Shown: in pieces, positions 34,166 to 37,741 of the stretch
Layout: each line of letters starts with the position of its first letter
Numbering within the stretch: position 1 is the stretch's first letter
Assembly: GCA_000231825.2 (NCBI GenBank)
Contig: JH720295.1
Coordinates: 614,465 to 652,205 of the forward strand
Direction: 5' to 3'
Length of the DNA: 37,741 nucleotides
DNA from: Tetrahymena elliotti 4EA
Taxonomy: Eukaryota; Ciliophora; Oligohymenophorea; Hymenostomatida; Tetrahymenidae
Notes under the pieces: model-generated
Seen by the model: only the letters and a program-made list of their open reading frames with translations
What the model was told of the DNA's origin: nothing
The model's database searches: none
Made by a program: the position numbers and the translations under genes

Positions 34166-34812
34166 ATCTTAAAGCCTAATTATAAACTTATAATCAATAA
34201 ATGATAGTGTCTTAACATTTATTTTTTATTTCTGTATTTTATGATATTTCTTTCTATGAATTTAAATTTAATATTTGTTTATCAACTAAAATAAATTTTT
34301 AAATATTTTATGAAATCTACAATAACTTAAACGAGTATTTCGAATAAAAAAGTCCAATTATACTTTTAAAATTAAAATTAGCTTTTTATTATTAAACAAT
34401 TTTTAAAGTTTTCTAAATAAAACTAATAATTTCATTAGTTCTCTTTCATACCAAACTATTTTTAGTTTAAAATAAAAAATATTTGTGCCATAAAAATTTG
34501 GCTTATTATATTTAATTCAAAAAGTGTAAAATTGGATTGAAAAATGTTTTAATGGTAATAAATGAGTTCTTTAAAAGTAATTAAATATTTTAAAATAATA
34601 ATTATTTTAGGTTGAAACAGATAATTAAGCAATAATGATCCATTTTTTAATACACAAATGTTAGCTAAAATTAATACAAAATGTATTATTATTATTATTC
34701 ATCAAAAAGGAAGATTATTTTCATTTAATGATCAATAACAAAATTCTTGGTCAAATTTTCCTAAATTTATTTTTTTTTCATAATGAAGCACTCATTAAGA
34801 TACATTTGATTC
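34166..34812. other. 3' flank of unit 5
   Basis: The first about 170 bases (GAATCTTAAAGCCTAATT, then TCAATAAATGATAGT and TATGAAATCTACAATAACTT) recur after the extra tail at 35790 and after unit 1, so this is probably a duplicated 3' UTR. The rest holds nothing I can support. Confidence 0.45.
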
Positions 34813-35690
34813 TCATAGATTTAGGTACTTTTCAAATTTAATTTTTTCAACATTTTTGGTCCATTTAGCAAAAATTTTCCAAAATTTGAGAAAATCAATA
34901 TGAAAAAAATAATAAAAAAATAGAATAAGCAAAATTAATTTAATAAGGGTAAAAATTCTATTTTATTATCTAGATTAGCAATATTTGAGTATTTTAGAAT
35001 ACCTTGTGAGTACATATTATTTTAGATTCATGAAAGATCCTATAACCCAATAGAGTTTATAAAATTATTTTTTTTTATTTGGTTCTGCTTTTGTTGGATT
35101 AAAGTCTTCATCACTTTTATCATCATTATTCTCTTAGTCATCATGTGTAGTTATAAGCTCATCAAAATATTATTTTGTAAAAGTGGTAATTAATTAATGA
35201 ATTGAATTAATTTTTAGTCTCTGATGTATTTGCTTCTTTAGAAAATCTTACTGATTTTTTTATTTCTTTAAGAATACTATTTTTATCTTTTGATTCTTCA
35301 TATTTACTGATTTTTAACCTATAATATTTTAATTAAAAAATAAATCAAGAATGTCATTCTTAACTATTTGGAAATGGTGGTATTATTATTAAAAGTATAT
35401 AATAATTGATCCAATTTCGTATTAAATCCATTTATCTTATCATCTATTTTCTTTAATTGCTTTTAGTTTTTTAACTAAATTTAATTCTTTTACTTAATTA
35501 TCTGTTTTTTCTTGGAGATCAGACTCATTAATTTTTAAATACAATTCAAATATTTTTAAAAATTAATTCAAAATATAACAGAGAATATTTTTAATATATT
35601 AATTTAATGTAAATAACTTACCTTTAACCATATATTTAATATCTTCTAAATTAATTCTAATATATTTATAATATCTTTTAATTGATTAAA
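34813..35690 (-). CDS. doubtful coiled-coil protein with very short introns
   Basis: A chain of minus-strand pieces looks coding. In order: an exon ending at 35622 (ILELIQKILNIWLK) with a consensus GTAAGT donor; a 30-nt exon 35494-35523 (SDLQEKTDNQ); exon 35365-35450 (KIDDKINGFNTKLDQLL); an exon from 35318 (ISKYEESKDKNSILKEIKK); and, after a possible 31-nt intron, an acidic piece (YFDELITTHDDQENN, then DDKSDEDFNPTKAEP). Proposed introns are 98, 43, 46 and 31 nt, all GT...AG and phase-consistent. The middle part is heptad-like and would form a coiled coil. TGA 34813-34815 is the first stop, but the last about 60 codons are A+T-rich and may be untranslated. The start codon is not found. No family is recognised. 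Confidence 0.3.
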
Positions 35691-35789
35691 GTATTTTTAA
35701 ATAAATTATAATTTATTAATAATGTATTATAATATTATGTATGTTATATATTGGTTTACTACCTAAATTTATATATTTTTATAATAAAG

Positions 35790-36075
35790 GGCAAATAAGA
35801 TTGATACAAAAGAAACATTTGGGTTAAGATCAATACTTTTTAAAACAAAAAGATTAAGTGCTTTTAAATTTATTAAAAAAGATTTGGTAATATCTTTGAA
35901 TCTTAAAGCCTAGTTATAAAGCTAATAATCAATAAAAGATAGTGCCTTAACATTTATATTTTTTTCTATATTTTACGAGGTTTCTATGAATTTTTTAAGA
36001 ATTTAATTTAATACTTTTTTATCAACTAAAATTTGATTTTTTGATCTTTTTATGAAATCTGCAATAACATAAGTA
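35790..36075 (+). pseudogene. isolated copy of the family terminal exon and 3' flank
   Basis: After ATAATAAAG the sequence reads IDTKETFGLRSILFKTK, clearly the unit 5 terminal exon, and the following about 200 bases match the 3' flank of unit 5 (ATCTTTGAATCTTAAAGCC, TATGAAATCTGCAATAAC). No LRR exon or head precedes it within 1.6 kb. The equivalent stop is lost, so the frame runs on. It is a leftover of another unit or a local duplication, and may serve as nothing. Confidence 0.6.
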
Positions 36076-37179
36076 TTGGGGATTATGTTTGCAAAACTAT
36101 ACCAAATTATACTAAGAATAAATTCAATAATTTTTTGATTAAATGTCATTTATGTATCGATATATTTAGTAATAGATATAATAAATGAATGGATACAAAA
36201 ATTAAAAGATTCAATAATATGAAATCTAAAATTTGACACTTTTGGCAGATTGGGTGAAAATAGATTTATTGAGTAAGTTCTAAAGAAATTTAATTGAGAA
36301 TATTTCTTTCAAAATCCATTTTTTTATTTCTTGTTGGTATAATAATCCCAGTTGTATTCAATTGAAAAATTGGGGTTTTTTGGAAAAAGCTAAGATACCA
36401 AAAGAAGGATAAAGGAATAAGAGGATTTTTAAAAGTATTTAAAATATCTTCACACAAAAAATAATCCAGAAACTATCCATAAAAATACATATTTTTTCTT
36501 TATTTCTTTGAATAGATTCCCTTCTGGAAATTGAAGAATACAAAAAGAAACAAATATTTAATAACAAAAATATTCTATATTACTAAATAAAACCAAAAGT
36601 AGCTATGCTATTTTTTAATAAATAAATTATTTAAAATTAATAAAATATTATTCCTACGATTATTTTTTAAATTTTTATTCAAAATTAATTTGCCAAACAA
36701 AAACTATTTAATTTATTTTTTATACCATCTCCTATAATTTTCAATCTAACTTTACTTTTCTAACTTGCCACTCAAATTGCTTGATTTTTTAAACACCTAA
36801 AACCTTAAATTATTTATGATACAAAACATTTAACCCTTTAAATTTCTAATAAAAGGATCTATTTTTGATATTAATAGGAATAAATTTTTTTTATATAAAA
36901 TAAGAAGATTATTGTTACAAAATTCAAATTCGCTTCCATTTTAATATATATTTGAGTAATTTTAATTGCTATAAGATTAATTCACCCTTTCTTTTACTAA
37001 ATTAATATTTTTATAAACTTTAATTAAGAAGAAAACTTTGCAAAAGTAGAAAAAGATAAAGAGGCAACAAAAAAGATTAAGGTAAAAAATAAAATATATT
37101 TTACAAATTAAAAAAAAATTTATTTTTCTTATTACTCAAACACTATATTTATTTTATATCATAGTAAACTTTACTAACC
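36076..37179. other. A+T-rich stretch before the last kinase gene
   Basis: No supported frame on either strand. The last about 150 bases should contain the promoter and leader of the gene at 37180. Confidence 0.4.
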
Positions 37180-37741
37180 ATGGAAGGACAAGGTAATGTT
37201 AAGCTTCGATATGAGGCTCCATTTGAAATATTTGAAAAAATATATGAAGAGTACTACAAATAGAATAATAATTAGGAGAATATGCTATTTGATCCAATAG
37301 CATTAAAATTAATTTATGATGAACTCTAATAGAAAGAAATATATCTGACATCTTTTATTTCATAAGGCGCTTTTGGAGCTGTATTTGAAGCTCTTTACAA
37401 TTAATAAAAAGTGGCTATCAAATGTGTTGGAAAAGTTAACTAAGATAAAATAAAAGAAGAAGAGAAAATAATTGGATTACTTAAAGGTACTCCCTATGTC
37501 TTCAAGTGTATCGAAGAGTTTTATTCTTTGTATAAATCCAGATACTATCAAATTTCCAAAAGATATTAATGTATAAAAAAACTATTTCTTTCTAGATACA
37601 TTTCATTTAAAAATTTCTTTTAATATATTAAAAAATATAGGTAGTCTAAAAGATATCATGAAGGATCTCTTTAAACAGAAAAAGACTCTACCACTAAACC
37701 AAATAATAGGATTTGCTCTCTAAATGTCTTCTGTCTTTGAA
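37180..37741 (+). CDS. protein kinase, N-terminal part, cut by the window end
   Basis: ATG 37180 opens MEGQGNVKLRYEAPFEIF in ciliate code. The loop ISQGAFGAVFEAL (about residues 60-72; two of the three usual loop glycines clear) and VAIK with K81 are typical, followed by an acidic helix (EEEKIIGL). Exon 1 (37180-37570, 391 nt, phase 1) and a 70-nt intron (37571-37640, GTATAA...ATATAG) lead to exon 2, which reads SLKDIMKDLFKQKKTLPLNQ and on to GFALQMSSVF, the helix D-E region expected just before the catalytic loop. The catalytic Asp lies beyond the window, so activity cannot be judged. It lacks the MGN start and does not resemble the cassette family head; it is probably an unrelated kinase. 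Confidence 0.75.

Overview
The window looks like nuclear DNA of a ciliate of the Tetrahymena type. It is very A+T rich. Real reading frames are full of in-frame TAA and TAG, read as glutamine, and only TGA ends them. Introns begin with GT and end with AG. I infer a hymenostome ciliate (Tetrahymena or a close relative) but cannot name the species. One run of Ns (18334-18436) is an assembly gap.

Most of the window is one expanded gene family. The complete form has a head of five exons: an N-terminal MGN(K/L)IS(K/N)K myristoylation-type signal and a degenerate protein kinase domain whose HRD motif reads HGN. A long series of single leucine-rich-repeat (LRR) exons follows, and a short basic terminal exon closes the gene. 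Nearly every LRR exon is 90 nt, encodes one 30-residue ribonuclease-inhibitor-type repeat, and lies between phase-2 introns, so exons can be added, lost or skipped without changing frame. Plus-strand units: unit 1 (1411-5251), unit 2 (6624-9714), unit 3 (11015-13755), unit 4 (22760-24869), a headless array (25250-27143), and unit 5 (27898-34165), the best preserved. A related array (14659-17860) lies on the minus strand with all exons open; its 5' end runs toward the gap. A further copy of only the 3' end lies at 35790-36075. In total I count 57 LRR exons and seven terminal exons.

The copies differ in decay. Unit 2 (frameshifts, a TGA, lost C-lobe), unit 3 (kinase cut before the catalytic loop), unit 4 (dead splice sites, frameshifts, TGA) and the headless array are broken. 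Unit 1 is damaged near the end of its head and in its last LRR exon. Unit 5 has one out-of-frame LRR exon that skipping would cure. Several array introns carry 100-260 bp insertions with inverted or direct repeats. This is a birth-and-death tandem cluster.

Unrelated genes interrupt the family. A UBA-UBA-NYN/PIN-like nuclease candidate lies at 19091-20210 (plus), with codon use unlike its neighbours. A long, non-cassette LRR protein lies at 20687-22370 (minus). A doubtful coiled-coil gene lies around 34813-35700 (minus). The start of a kinase with ordinary ATP-binding motifs lies at 37180 and runs off the window. Stretches between these are A+T-rich and hold no gene I can support.
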